From NCBI RefSeq assembly GCF_949628215.1, contig NC_134276.1, positions 129,084,125-129,148,124 on the forward strand: DNA of 64,000 bases. Reading direction: 5' to 3'. The notes below the pieces were generated by a model, which was not told the DNA's origin, did not search any database, and saw nothing but the letters and a program-made list of their open reading frames with translations. Origin of the DNA: Phalacrocorax aristotelis. Its lineage: Eukaryota; Chordata; Aves; Suliformes; Phalacrocoracidae. The position numbers and the translations under genes were made by a program. Shown piece after piece: positions 39,030-52,100 of the stretch. How positions within the stretch are numbered: position 1 is the stretch's first letter; every line of letters starts with the position of its first letter.

Positions 39030-39180
39030 CTTATCTCATTGGGAATCTCCTCCTCTTCTTCTTCTTTGTGTTTATTTTTCCAGTAAAACAGTGCCACGGC
39101 CACCAACACAATGCAAACAACGAGCACGACGGCACCTGTGGCCACCGCTCCTGCAATCAGGCCAATGCTCCGGGGGTGGG
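39030..39180 (-). CDS. IGSF11: IGSF11 exon 6: transmembrane segment
   Basis: This 151-bp exon has acceptor AG at 39,181-39,182 (after 'tcatccccac') and donor 'gtaaggg' beginning at 39,029. It encodes [12 protein letters not shown], a hydrophobic helix continuing to [14 protein letters not shown], a basic stop-transfer KNKHK, a run of six glutamates and IPNEI, ending in the first two bases of an Arg codon. This is the single membrane-spanning segment that places the two Ig domains outside and the tail inside the cell. The hydrophobic run of about 25 residues followed by Lys-rich sequence fits a type I topology. The poly-Glu run is also a small GAA/GAG repeat in the DNA (39,048-39,066) and could vary in length. 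Confidence 0.96.
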
Positions 39181-39410
39181 CTGTGGGGATGATTGAACAG
39201 AGAATGGAGAAGAAATCAGGGCTAGGCTGTGGCTGTCTATTAACATTTTAAACTGCCATGGCTTGGGAGGGGGAAAGTCAACGTCCCCATTCCAGGACAC
39301 AATAATCTTCTGATAGAGAGGCACATGGGAGCTCACAGCAAACATGGTTACACGCTTTACTGTCACAAGACAGAAGCGGGTGGCCAAGCCTCCCTTGGCA
39401 AAATACTTAC

Positions 39411-39533
39411 GTGCAATGACTTGCAGGTCCAGAAGGCAAGTGCTGGTTCCAATGGCATTTGAAGCCACACATTGGTAAAGACCTGAGGACACAGTGCTGA
39501 TATTTCGGAGAGTGACAGTGCCCTGGACTTGGT
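39411..39533 (-). CDS. IGSF11: IGSF11 exon 5: second half of C2-type Ig domain
   Basis: This 123-bp exon has acceptor 'ctctctgactag' (AG at 39,534-39,535) and donor 'gtaagt' from 39,410. It encodes [17 protein letters not shown], then [18 protein letters not shown] and LQVIA. The Y-x-C motif supplies the second cysteine of the C2 domain disulphide. RNIS contains an N-x-S glycosylation sequon. Both ends are phase 1, as expected for a split Ig domain exon, and it joins correctly to exons 4 and 6. Confidence 0.96.
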
Positions 39534-40531
39534 CTAGTCAGAGAGAAAAGAAGGATTTAAATCCCTCCCCCCCTTGAGGAAAACTGTGAAAAGGCAAAGC
39601 CAGCAAATAGAGAATTTTGATGTGAGACTCTTAAGAGAGAAATAAATTAGGAAATAATCTTGAGATGGAAGCATTGTGCACACACACACAGAAGATTAGG
39701 TCTTAAGGAGCTTACACTAGATGTTTCTCTTTCTTCTTACAGATGAATTTCTGCAAATGAAAGCTTGGGCCTCTCAGCATTGTGTGAGAAAATGGAGGAA
39801 AGAAGAGATGTGCAATTACCAATACCTAAATCTACCTGCTAAATTCAATCCTGTCCTGTAAAACACCTGCTCTCCCATCCCTGGGCTTCCCACCCCCTGG
39901 TCTGCCCATTTTCCTCATTCCTGAATTATGTAAAACTTAAATGCTTGTGTATTTGTAAAATACAACTAGGTAAAGGGCAAAAGTACAGCTATCACTACTT
40001 GGTCAGGACACCTAGGCTAAGAAATCTTATGAATGGGACTTGGGGCTGGGCAACAGCCAGTCTGATCAGAGTCTTGCTCTTACACACATCTGAGAGGCAG
40101 CTCTGACAGTAACTTACTGGAGAACAGTGACCTCAGTGTGAGAAGCTGGCAGTATTTTCCTGGGATGATTCTGCCTCCCTTCTCCCAGTTTCCAATCTAT
40201 AAGCCTTTCATTTGGTTTAAAATGCAGGTGAGTCAGCAGCTGAAGTCTCCAGCCACATGTCAACATCTGGCAACCATGTTCTCTCTTTCTTTCTCATTCA
40301 ACCAGACCCTTGCTCCTCAACAGGGAACATGTTTCTGTACCAAAAAAACATTAAAATTTAAGTGGCCACTGGAGGGTATCTAGTCCACCATGGGCTCTAG
40401 GAATCTTCGTTCTGCTAAAGTGACTATGCAAGTGATGTCAGACACTCAGTGAGCCATGCCGCCTCTGGTGACTCAAAGGAAAGCCCAGGCTGTCACCTGG
40501 GAAATGAGAGGATAATCAACAGAATGAGCAC

Positions 40532-40687
40532 CTTGTGTGGCAGTTGGGGGCAACTTGGGAACATTGTCCAGTTTCTCCCAGAGGTATGTTGGCCGGGGGA
40601 TGCCTTCTTCCGAGCTGCAGGTCAGTGTGATATCGCTGCCCACATCCAGGGACCCCTGGATTCTGCAAAGCGGGGTAGAAGGAGGAA
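40532..40687 (-). CDS. IGSF11: IGSF11 exon 4: first half of C2-type Ig domain
   Basis: This 156-bp exon has acceptor 'cttctctcgcag' (AG at 40,688-40,689) and donor 'gtgctc' from 40,531, a weaker than average donor. It encodes [18 protein letters not shown], then [20 protein letters not shown] and [13 protein letters not shown]. The cysteine in ITLTC pairs with the Y-x-C cysteine of exon 5, and the Trp in YLWEK is the core Ig tryptophan. The first two bases complete a Val codon shared with exon 3; the last base begins the Asp codon shared with exon 5. Confidence 0.96.
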
Positions 40688-41475
40688 CTGCGAGAGAAGA
40701 GGGGAAAGCAATAGCAGATCAGGAAATATGACCAAACAGTGGAGTGCAGGCTCTTTCTGGACACGTGCTGCTGAGGAAAGCAAGGACACTGGCATGAGCT
40801 GACAAGGGGACAAGAGGGAGGCAGCGGACAAAAACCCATTAAGGTTTGGCGGTGACAATTCACAAAGATTCCTGACCCACCAGACCATCAAGGTTACAGA
40901 CTACTGCTGACCTGCACAGGACCCAGTACTTGTAGATTCCTCCCTAGAGAAAAAGGAGGTGAACATTTCTGTGCTTGGAACAGCAAGGGTGGTGAAAGCT
41001 AACAGAGCTGCAGACAGAATTTGCTGTCGTTGGGTTTTGCTTTCATATCCCTATAATGTCACGCACTCTGGTGTATTTAACATCACAGGGTGCATCCAGT
41101 ACTAATAGCTTTCATGAAAAGGAAGCAAAGCTTTAAAGTAATTCTCCTCTCCTGTTGCTATGCACAAATCTCGTATGGTCCCTTCAGCTCTCCAGGATGC
41201 CCTCGTACTTTATTCATGCTTCTTTGCAACTCCACATCACAATGCTGCCACAAAAGCTTTCCCTCTATCATATTTTAAAACTCCATTATATGCTACCTGC
41301 ATATGAAGGCTACAGACTCCCACAATACCCACAAGGTTGCCCATCCCTCACCACAGGATGTCCATGGGCTCCAATGCATACACTACCATATTGCTCTGCT
41401 ATGATGCACTATCAGGCACAGAGGATCCCCTTGGCCCTGTTCCTCCCCTTTCTCCCATAATCCCAATAAACACAC

Positions 41476-41683
41476 CTAAGACAGTAAGTCCAATGACTCC
41501 AATATTCCTGACGCCTCGGTCGGGAAGATTGTTGACCAAACACTGGTACGTGCCGGTATCCGATAGCTGAGTATTGTTGATGAAGATGGAGGCACTGGTG
41601 GTTGGCATTGTCACAGCAAACCCCACTCGCCCATAGAACTGAGGTGCACCACCAAAGATCTGACCCCCTTGGTAGAGAATAAC
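41476..41683 (-). CDS. IGSF11: IGSF11 exon 3: second half of V-type Ig domain
   Basis: This 208-bp exon has acceptor 'cttttccag' (AG at 41,684-41,685) and donor 'gtgtgt' from 41,475. It encodes [20 protein letters not shown], then [20 protein letters not shown], then [18 protein letters not shown] and [16 protein letters not shown]-x-C is the hallmark F-strand motif of a V-set domain. NNT is an N-x-T sequon. The exon starts in phase 0 and ends with one base of the next Val codon. Confidence 0.97.
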
Positions 41684-42879
41684 CTGGAAAAGAAAGGAAG
41701 GCTCAAACACCAGTCTTCAGGAGCTGAGCAAGGAGGAAGAACAGCAAGCAAAACATGGGCTTCCAAAGCTGAAAGGACCAGTTCCTAAAGCATCCCTAAA
41801 TAACCAGAGCTCGATATTCAGTTGTCCCAAGCTGACCCATCATAGCAGAGGTGTTTTCTCTAAAAGAGGAACACATTCTGTAGCCTGTTTTGAGCCCATA
41901 AAAATGTTCACAGAGGTAACCGGATAGATACCCAAGTCTTCTTCCATCTCTGGGTTGGCAATACCAGCCTGCTTCATATAACAGTCATTACCCATCTGGA
42001 CAGATTGATGTAGAGAGGCAGACACTCTCTGCTGGTCAGTGAGGAAAGCATTTGCCCAGTGGACAGTATAATTCTCAGTCTCAGCCAGTAAGATCCTGCC
42101 ATGTTTTGACACTGCTCATTGAAGATCATTGGGATGAACTGAATGACAGTGTCTACCAGTCAGATGGCTTATATAGCAGTCTGTACTCAGACCAAGTCCC
42201 CAAGGAGCAAGTACTCTTTAGTGCAGATTCTCATAGCTGAATACCAAATGTGGTGGGAGCAGTGTGACCCAAGACAGATTAATTTCAGAGCAATGGCATT
42301 CTTCTGCTATCAGAATGTGTGGACAAAAACCAGGCCAGAATATCTCAGGTTATGATTCTTGTGCCTACCACAACAGACTCTCCTTTGCTAATGTTCATAA
42401 GAATGGACTTGCATAAGCAACAGACAGTGAAAAAGTAAGAGGGAAAGTAAAAGGGGAGATAAATCTATGAGATGCCATGTGTTCTGGCACATTTTACCTA
42501 GATTTCACAGGTTTAAGCCTGCAGCTGCTCCCAGATCCTCCAAATCTCATATGCAGCACAACAAAACCTGGATTACTTCTCCTGTGCTCTTTTGAATGCA
42601 CAAACCACCAGCAACCCAGGACAGCCATACAGTATCACATACACCTGCCCCAACTGCACATCCAGCCAAGGCAGCCAAGGACACAATGTGCATCAGTTAA
42701 CAAAGCATTGAAGAAATCAGATTCATGTAAGACCCAGAGGGCATGTTCAGTGAGGAAGGGAACGTTCTGGCACAACCAGAGACTCAGCATCGTAAAGGGA
42801 GTCCATCCAGATCAGTGTTAAAAGGGTGAGGAAAAGGATATCCCCAAAGAAAAGCATGCTCCAATAAGAAAGGACCTAC

Positions 42880-43043
42880 CTGTTGAGGCTGGTTGGCATT
42901 AGAAAGAGGAATGACCATCCAGATGACATTAAGGTTAGTGAGAGCAGCATTAGTGGTGAAGGTGCAGGGCAATACTGCTGTCTGTCCTCGGGCAACCTGG
43001 ATACTCCCTGAACTGACTGTCACCTCCAGAGGACACACCAGAC
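42880..43043 (-). CDS. IGSF11: IGSF11 exon 2: first half of V-type Ig domain
   Basis: This 164-bp exon has acceptor 'cctctttccag' (AG at 43,044-43,045) and donor 'gtaggt' from 42,879. It encodes [20 protein letters not shown], then [18 protein letters not shown], then [19 protein letters not shown] carries the first V-domain cysteine and VIWMV the core tryptophan. The first two bases complete a Gly codon, so the upstream exon must end in phase 1. The short stretch before LEV probably straddles the signal-peptide cleavage site, as in mammalian IGSF11. Confidence 0.96.
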
Positions 43044-43055
43044 CTGGAAAGAGGA

Positions 43056-43110
43056 GGACACCTGATTCAGGCATTTCAGGAGAAGGACACCTGGTTCAAG
43101 CATTGCAGGT
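43056..43110. repeat. Tandem duplication, 29-bp period, beside exon 2 acceptor
   Basis: GGACACCTGATTCAGGCATT at 43,056 recurs as GGACACCTGGTTCAAGCATT at 43,085, a period of 29 bp with few mismatches. The unit lies in intron 1, about 12 bp upstream of the exon 2 acceptor on the coding strand, so it duplicates part of the region where the branch point and pyrimidine tract would sit. Confidence 0.8.
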
Positions 43111-46100
43111 GGCCCCATACACATGCAGATCATGACAGCAGAATCCTGTTTTTACACAATTGTCCCTTACCAATTACTTCAGGCTAAAAAGAATTATATT
43201 ACTCCCTCAACAGATCAGGCTGCTCTCATGCAGACAGTTTTCACAGGCAAATGCAGATAGGTGGACCTTTTAGGTCACAGCACTCTAGTTTCAGAGCTTC
43301 TGAAAACAACAGGTTTTGTTTTGGCGGGGAAAGAGCTGGAAGAGCAGCCAAGCTGTGTCTAAGAGATAATGAAATATGTTTTCAAACCCATCGATCTTAA
43401 TGATACCCAACATCACTGAAACAGAAAAGGAAACTGCATTCTGAAAGTCTTCACCAAGGGGTAAGAAGAGAGAACGTGTATCATTAAAGAAGAAACACAG
43501 CTCTACCCCCACTTCTACCCCTCATAAAATCCAGCATGAGCAGAAACATTTTAGTGCTATTTTTAATTTAAAGGGTTAAAAAATTGAAATCTTTTCCAGT
43601 CCAGGTATTTCTATCTACTGGTGAAAAATGACTACTGATAATGGAGGATATCATCAAATCTCATTTATTTTCCAGCATTTCCACCATTTACTTCTTTGCA
43701 TTCCACACAGGCTGGACAGCGCTCAAAGCCTGATAAGCCCCAGCTTCCCAGCGCAGCAGCTCAAGGCTGCAGTTTTTAGACTGCAAGTCACACAGGGAAA
43801 TACCTCCATTCCTACTGCCAAAATCTTATCAAATGAAACTTAACCAAGGAGTAACCACCACCATTTTGATCAGCACTAAAACTCTTTAAACCATTTCCCC
43901 CCCCGCCCCAAAATCAAAACAGTGACTACAAAAAAACATCTCTCTATACTACAGCTCACTATCTTCTTGTTCAAAGCATGTGGGAGGCTGCTGGAGGAGA
44001 AGGCAAGGTGTTTTCAAAATCCAGGGCAACATCAGAATATTACTAGCACCAAGGTGTAGTCTGTGGACCGCCCTGTTCTCTTGCTGACTCCAGGAAGGGC
44101 TGCAAGGGAAGTTCTATTTTCTGCCAAGAGACACTAGTTTGCTGAAAGTGAAATGCTCCATGAAAATAGGTTTCTATATGAACTATGAAGAAATTGAACA
44201 GGCTAATTTCTGAGAAAAAGGTGAGTGGTCTCCCGCACACTTGTCTGCTGGGATCCTTCCCAACCTACCTAATGGAGAGATGGGGCACTCAGAGCCTGGA
44301 AGAGCTGAACTTCAGGTGCTTCAGATCCAGTTTCTAGCACCTGAACAGCCTATAATGAGTTCCTGGGTTTGGACTGACTGCTCCAGAGCTGCAATACCCC
44401 CAGCTTGCAAATCCTCAGCAACCTCTGGGCTTTCATTCCCTCATCCATATCTCCCACCCCCAAAGGTAGTTCAGGGAGGCTCAGAAGTACTTCAGAAGAG
44501 AGTCAGACAAATGCCATTTTAATCTAAGTGAAATTCATGAGTTTCTTACTTTGCAGAAAAAAAAAACCAAACCCAAGTCTGACTTTCCTCACAGGCTTGG
44601 AACATATTTAAAAATATGAAACATTTCAGAAATTCCTAGGGAAACAGTCCATCTCTGGTACTAACATCTCAGAGAACTGGGTGCCTGGATGAGGAACAGC
44701 TGGTGAAAGCTTAATCCATCAATCTCCTATGCAGGGCTGTCAGCAGCAAGCAGAAGTAAATAATTTGAAGAGCCAGTAATAAGCATCACCTTTATTACAA
44801 GGTATCTGCCTTCCATTTGCCTCTGTGGTTAACAGACTGGGAATGGTTTTGGACTCCTCATTGGCTTATGGCTGATCAGGCAGCAGTAGTAGTCCAAAAA
44901 CCAGAACCGATCCATGTCAGCTTTGGAGGTGTCTCTTACTGAATACAACCCTAACAAGGGATTGTGTTTTCCGCAGGCCTAAATTTGAAGGCTACCTTAC
45001 CATGACTACTCATCCAGTCTAGCATCATCCATGCGCTAAACAGTGTGCAGGGAGTCACAATAACTTTGATGTTTATTGGATTAACCTCTCTCTCCAACAT
45101 GGTGCAGAAAGCTTTTCTGCCATGTTCAGCATAGATTTAATGAGATACTTTCCATGTAAGGAAAATCAACTGCTTGTCTGATTTGGAATAACAACTTGTG
45201 TTCTTCAGCCTCATCCCTTATCCCCTCCACGAAAAACCCGCACATTCAAATTCTTGTCACTCAGCAAAAGTAATACTTAAGTACGAGTATTCACTAGCAG
45301 TGAATTCGCTGGGAAAGTTATAGTTTACAGTTTGCATTGCAGGGTTAGTTACATCAATCACTCAATCATCAAGCTTATGTGATTTTCATGTCCAACCACT
45401 CTCTTGCCACTCCGAATACTTACTATTAGCTGACTATAAACATCCTGCAGAATATTAAAAACACTAAAATAGAACATGCATAATTACTTCGCTGTAAAGA
45501 TAATTTTCAATACATTTGAGAATTTCCCAACTGACTTATGAACAATTTAAAAAAGGAAATAAAAGACATAATATTCCCTTTGCTCTGCCAGTGGCCCACT
45601 CTCACCCTGCAGCACCCCACAGCCCCCATAAACTCCTCCCCCCTTCAAGGCACCACAGCATCCCTTTTAATTTTAATGCCATGGCATGGTTTCTGTCAGG
45701 AGGGACACTAAGGAAGAGCTGAGGTCCCCATCCATTTCTTTTGCCAAGGGCAGCTGCTTTGAACCTGGGCATGCATGAGGAGCACCCCCACCATGCTGCC
45801 CTGTCTCTGTCTTATTAAGCCACCAGGCAAGCCAGCTCCTCAGACTTGCTTTTGCCTCATGCATCCCAGGGCCTGTCAGCTGCTCTTTGGCCTGGGATGC
45901 ATACAAGGCAGGCAGCACTTAAAGACAAGGACTCATTTTGTTAAGCTAAGTGGCACCTGCAGGGCTACAGCTGGGGAAAACACACACAACTGCTTCTGAC
46001 AAGTAAGCTTAAACAAGGCGACAGGGGAGTCAGGAGACCAAATGTAGGCAAAGTCCTCTTCCACCAGCATGAACAGGGAGGTAGGCTGGTGTGTTAACAC

Positions 46101-49100
46101 AGCACCAGAAGGGCATTACTACTGTGTGACTCCTCCCCCAGGAGACAGCTGGAAGAGCAAAGATCAAATCATCTTCAGAAGCTACAGCGTCTTTCTTTAT
46201 ATCTCAGACTACTAGAAAATGTAACACACTTACACATGCCCTTGCCCATCTACACAAGCGTCTACGTGACTGCATCCTTCCACACCAGTACTCATGGTCC
46301 AAAATAGAGATGGATGCACACAAAGACACATACACTTATAAACCTGTGTGCCCAGGAAGACACCTAGTAGGAGACTCAACCAAATGTTACATGTTTAAAC
46401 ATTCCAAAATTAGGAGCTGCAAAAATGTGGCTTTGCATTAACGCAAAAGGATGGAGAGAGGGGAGAGAGGGAGGAAGAGCTTTCAGCTTTAGCATATCTA
46501 TTGGGATAAGGATTTTTCAATGCAGCCTAAGGAATGAGGACTTGAATTCCCTTGGGTAGATATAAATGCAAATATAGATATATGCATACACATACCAAGT
46601 CAAATTACACACAAGGAGGTCAGAAAAAATCAAGCAAAAGATGTTGTAAAGGGTCTCCTTTTGCAAAGGCACACAATCCAGATCTTCTCTAAGCATTCAG
46701 ATAAGTTTAATGACTTGTGAGAGACAACAAGAATCAATCACCACCAAATCATCTCTTAGAATGGGATTACAATGGCCATTACGCCCTCTCTTGTATGTGT
46801 AGTCTCCTCCTTACTTAGTAATTAAGCATCCCCATAAGCAGCACGCCTGGAGGAAGAGCAGGGTACACCACTGTCAGCAGAAAGAGGAATGGGCCCTTCC
46901 TACACACAGGACACTTTGATCTTAGCTTGATTCTGCAAACGGCTTTATCCTTTGATCCCGATGCAGCGAGCTCCCATCACTAATTAGAAAATGGAATGCT
47001 CCATTTTTTTGTCCCCTATCAGGGAATCAACCAGCAGAACAACATTTTGGCTACAGAGGCTTCTTTAGAGTTCCTTCGTATTTCCAGGACCAAGTAATTA
47101 TTTTGACAAAAGATGACTCTGATTTCATTTTTGACGGGTTAATACTGCTTTTCCAAGTAGCACACTCAGCTTCATCCCCTGCATCCATGAAGGAGTCCAT
47201 GTAGATAGTTCATACAGCATGACACAAGCATGTAGGGCCCAGTCCTGCAACCAGCATTTGCCTCCCTGCTGGGTATGTGGAGGAGGAGGCGGCTGCTGCC
47301 ATATGTTTGATAGCTGACCTACAAGGATTGCAAGCCTGAGAGGCTTCAGAATATACCAGATGCAGTAAAGCTGAAAGACGTGGGCACTTTCGACTCAGAC
47401 TAAGTTGATTGAAAATATTCCCAGCTCCTGCACACTGCCACACCTCTCTGCCAGAGATCACCAGCAAGACCAGCAAATCACTTCGGCTGACAGCCCTCTG
47501 AGTGAAATGAGGACTTCCACCACCAACACTTCACATCAATAGACCAGATTATAACATGAACAGCTGGTGCACCAGTCCATATTACCATGATGCCAGATGG
47601 TCACAGACAACAAGGGCCTCAGAGGCTGCAGAAGCTATGCCTTCAGTAAGCACCATGGTCATGCTGTTGAAGTTGTGCTAAGGTCATGTCCTCCTCTACT
47701 GCTGGATCATCCCCAGCACCCGGTTTTCAGAGGCAATCATGCTCATCAAAATACTTAGGTATCACTGGCTGCACTGCAGTGTAGTGCACAGAGAGGGTCT
47801 TTCTGCACTGCATTTAGCCTAGGAGCATTGATCACCCAGGACCACAGAAAAATAGTAGTTTCTCTGAAGAGCCATTCATACCATGAAAGGCAAGCTTCCA
47901 CCTTGCCTCACCTTCTGGAGGACACTCTCTACATTGCAAGTATCCCCAAGAACTGTTGGCAAGTCAGCAGCATTTGGCACCTGCTAGCAGCAACCTCCTG
48001 ATACTCAACAGTGTGGGAGGCTGGGCTAGCATGACTTTGCATATGCAGAAGCCAGGGTACAGGTTCAGTCTGCAGCACAGGCAAGCCAGGGAAGCAAATG
48101 GCCAGGGGAGAAAGGAGGGAGGGAGGTGTGAAAGGGATTAAAAAATCCTCAGTTGCGTGCATTCTGAATCTCCAGACCTCCAGGGAAAACGTGCAGAAGT
48201 GTGTGAGGCTGGGGGGAAGATGAATAAAGCTTCAAGCTGTATCAGCTTACGTCTGACACCCAGGGAATGGCTCCCCCTGTCCCAGTGCAATTAGCAATCC
48301 TATTGCCATGTGCTGGGGAAGATGCCTTTGGCAGTATGACATTTTGGGTCCCTCGTTAGAGAGGCAAGGATGAGCTCACTCAAAAATTTCAAGAACAGGG
48401 TAGGAACACAATATTCAATCTGGCAACTGCAGGCAATGGAGGGAGAAACTGCAGAGCAGTCTTTTCCCTGAGATGAAAAGAGAACACAAGTCGCTGTGTC
48501 TTTGGCCTGCCTCGTATCTCTGAGTCTGGGACCAAAGCTGCCTTCTGTGATAAAGAAATGTCTCCTACCCTAAATGAGCTGAGGTACATTGGCGACTCGA
48601 CACAATGAGCAGTAGCAAATCCTATAGCCCAGGAAGGAGTGACTCACAGCTGGAAGAGACAGTAACAGATGTGGGGAGTACTTCTGCCACAGGATCAGCT
48701 AGTGCAGCAATGATTCAATGATTCAAGGAGCCTGACTTGCAGTGCAAACACTGATAATATTGAATCTATCCAGTATGATACAACAGCATCCAAACAGGCT
48801 GGTCAACAAGCTGTCTGACTACTGGTCTTGCCCATTGTCACCAGGGTCTGGGTATCCTTCTGTCATTCTAGATGTCCTATGCTTGCTAATTCAGAATCTA
48901 GCTAACCAAATGCAGTATTTACCCAGCCTAGTGTCTGGAGGCAGCTTGCAGTAGACTCCACCCTGCTTGTGGAACTGGCATCACCAAGCACTCCAAAGGA
49001 GCACAGATCTGAGTTAATGCCCAGCTAGGCTGAATTATTTTCAGTTCACTACAGAAATTCTACCATGGAAAAACTTCCAGCCTCCAAAGTCATTCTGCAT

Positions 49101-52100
49101 GGCAGGCATCCGGGATAGATGCACACAGTCATAGCAGACTGTACCCTGGAGCAAATGTGCCCTAGCACAAACTTTCCTGAGGAGGTTGCTTGGTAGAGAC
49201 CTTGGAACAATTATACTGGGCACTGAGAGCAATGGTGAGAAGGGAGGGCTCCACCACACTTCTGCCAGCTCACAGCAAACTTTGCTCCAAAGACATCCAA
49301 AGGGTGATTGCCAGTTTGTGGGCACATGTTATACGGGTGCTACAGAAAGCCTTCCCAGAGAGCCTGCAGGGATACTGAGGACACCCTAGAAAATGTCATG
49401 CTTCTGTCAGAAAAGAGGGGGCAGAGACTTTCTGGCATAGCTTCTCCTCAAGATACAATAAACACTGCCTAAGCCACTCCCAGCAGAAGTTTGTCTAATA
49501 TAGTCTTTAAAGCCCCAGACAATGTCTGTACTGTGCAGCACAGCTTAGCAGTCTGGTCCAGTACTCGGCAGCCCCTGCTTTCTTGTGACTGCCAGAGCTC
49601 TCACCAGTGGTGCTTCTGGACTCCTGCCCTTCCCTCTCTGCAACCCAGGCATGCAAGTCACACTTGCCAACATTGTCCCTTCCCCTTGCCCTGTCCACCC
49701 CTTTCTGCACTACCCCCACCACAATGATGTAGCTGATCAATTGGACACAGTTTGGCTGTTTTGTTCTCCGAGACAGCTGCATCAAACTTTTGATATCTCA
49801 GACTCCAGACTGAGAATTTATTAGGAGTAAGCCCATTTCCTTTATTTGAACAGGGACAATATCTCAAAATAAGGCTCATGCTGACTCTTTCTGGCTCACA
49901 GGTCTAGCAATTGGGATAGTAACCTGATAGTGTATAAGGCAAAATAATTTCTAACTCTTTCCTTCCTATCTTTGCTGGCTCTGCAAGACAGACTGGAACA
50001 AACAGCAGGAAAACTATCACATCTAGCATGGTTTTAGAGCAAGATCTTTGTAACACAGGTGTTAAATCTACACTGATGCTAACTTTTCCTCTGAGGTGTA
50101 TACAGTGTTACTCTCTGTTAAATGCAGGTCAAAAGCCAAGTTAACCTCTAAGCACCATTATTCCCAGAGAAATCATCAAACACAACTGGTGGAATCTAGT
50201 CATCCCTCCAGCATGGAGCCTCCCAAGTAAATAGATCCATTATTGCCACAGTAAGAGCAATCTCAGGATTGCTGCCCACCCCATAAGATATGCAGGTTAG
50301 CAGACACTAGTCCAAGGAGAAAACACAATGTCAGGGTCTTGAACTCAAGCCCTGCAGTGTTTCTTGCCAAGAACTAGACCAGTTAATCAGGGACATCGAC
50401 TACCAGTAAATCTGTGTTGATCACACCGACCCTTCTCTCTTACCATTTATAACCTCATCTAAACTAGACAGAAAGCAAACAGTGTAACTTCCTGCTGACC
50501 CACTGTGCTCTGGCCTCAGCTGTTGGCCTGGTGAATAGCGGTCACTACCACCCCTGCCATCCTCCCTTTTAGAAATAGGTCTTTCTCTGCAGGCCAGCTG
50601 GGAGGAGGACTTCAAACAACTGTGTGATTGAGATGACATGGAACACATCTCCTTGTCCCTGACCTCCCCAACCTGCAGCCATAGCGGGGTGAAAACTGGA
50701 CTTTAAGACCAAAAAAAGGCAGGAAAGCTTTCAGCTATACATACTTCAAGAACAGTGTCAGATCCCTCCCATGTCCTTGTCAGAGGAGCTGGACTAGCTC
50801 TTGCAGGCTCTCATAACACACTGAGGAATTTGATTCCTTCCCCATTTCTGGCACAGACTCGCTGGGTCCTGCTAAGCAAGTCAGTCAGCTCCAGGTATCC
50901 TCAGAGGGTCCCTGTTAGTGTGAGATCCTCATTTGCTCAGGTTTAGACCTAAGGCGTTCGATTTGCTGAACTGCTGAGCATTCAAACCTGCTAGAGAAAT
51001 CAAGGGGGGCTGTGCTCTCCATGTAGCATGGATCACATTATGATAAGCTCTCTGCGTAACCTGAACAGTGCTATTCCAACAGATCTTATTACTTGTGTTT
51101 AATTAGTCACAGTCTTTAAATGCAAGAGGATTTTGAGCTGTGAGAAAAGCATAGTGTTAGAGCAGCTTGCTAACATGTACAAAGTGGGAACAAGAACCCA
51201 GATCTGGTTTACAGATGCCCTGGTGATAGCAGGGTCAGGGGCCCAATGACCGAAATGGTCCTTTCCACTTCTGGACTCCTGCTGTGCTCCCAGTACTGGC
51301 TTCTCTTCTGTGTCTCTAACCAGCCTGGCTGGAACTGCCAGGAGAGCCACCTTCTTTGCAGCTTCTGCTAGCTGGGATGGTTGCCTTGCATGTCTGCTTC
51401 CTCAGATGCAGTACGCATGCAAGTTAGAGATAAAAGAACAACTGCATTGTATTATAGCAAGATTATAAAAATGGGAAGGGACATTGATAGGAACAAAAAT
51501 AGCATCTACAATGACATTAGCTAGGATAAAACTAATCAATCGCTGTGCTCTGGGGCATGCATTAATCCCCTCTCCATGGTATAGTGTTGCACAATTAGGT
51601 ACATTATGGAAAGTTTAACACTTCCCTCCGATGCATGCAGCATTGGCTGGAAACAGAGATTGCTGTGATCTGAGCTGGCAGTCCTTGAATTCACAGCATT
51701 TGCAGAGGACTCAAGGAGCAGCTGCACTACTGAGTTTGGGGAATTTTTTGCTTTAGCAGATCAGCAAGAACAGAGAGGACCAAGAGGGGATCAGGAACTC
51801 ACTCAAGCGCTCACTTGTCGCTCCCCTGACTTGAAAGAGGGGAGGGGTGGGTAAGTCTAATTCAGCTCACTCTGTGGGACCATTTTGTGTCAACTTTGCC
51901 CATTCCTGGCTGTACCCAGCACTGGAGTCATCAATGACTTATCTCCCCAGGACTCAGGTGGGCAAATCAGGAGCCTGCAGTCTGTCTACAGAACATGGCT
52001 GGAGGCCACAATGAGGCAGCATACCCAAGGTACAAACAGGGTGGTGTCTCCTTGCAACAGGGTGCCAGTCATTTCTTTCTCTCCTAAGGTCCTCCAGAGA

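Larger units (their letters stand above)
37863..43043 (-). other. IGSF11: IGSF11 gene, exons 2-7 with introns
   Basis: IGSF11 (also BT-IgSF or VSIG3) is a single-pass cell-surface adhesion protein of the immunoglobulin superfamily. In mammals it mediates homophilic adhesion in brain and testis, binds PSD-95 through its C terminus at synapses, and can act as a ligand of VISTA. Six coding exons totalling 1,253 bp are visible. They give one V-type and one C2-type Ig domain, one transmembrane helix and a cytoplasmic tail. All introns (1,196, 788, 998, 230 and 716 bp) have GT-AG ends and the joins preserve the frame. The order and phases agree with the vertebrate gene. The signal-peptide exon was not recognised in the remaining 21 kb to the right, consistent with a long intron 1. 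Identification rests on many near-identical blocks, including [53 protein letters not shown] and the last 17 residues. Confidence 0.97.
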
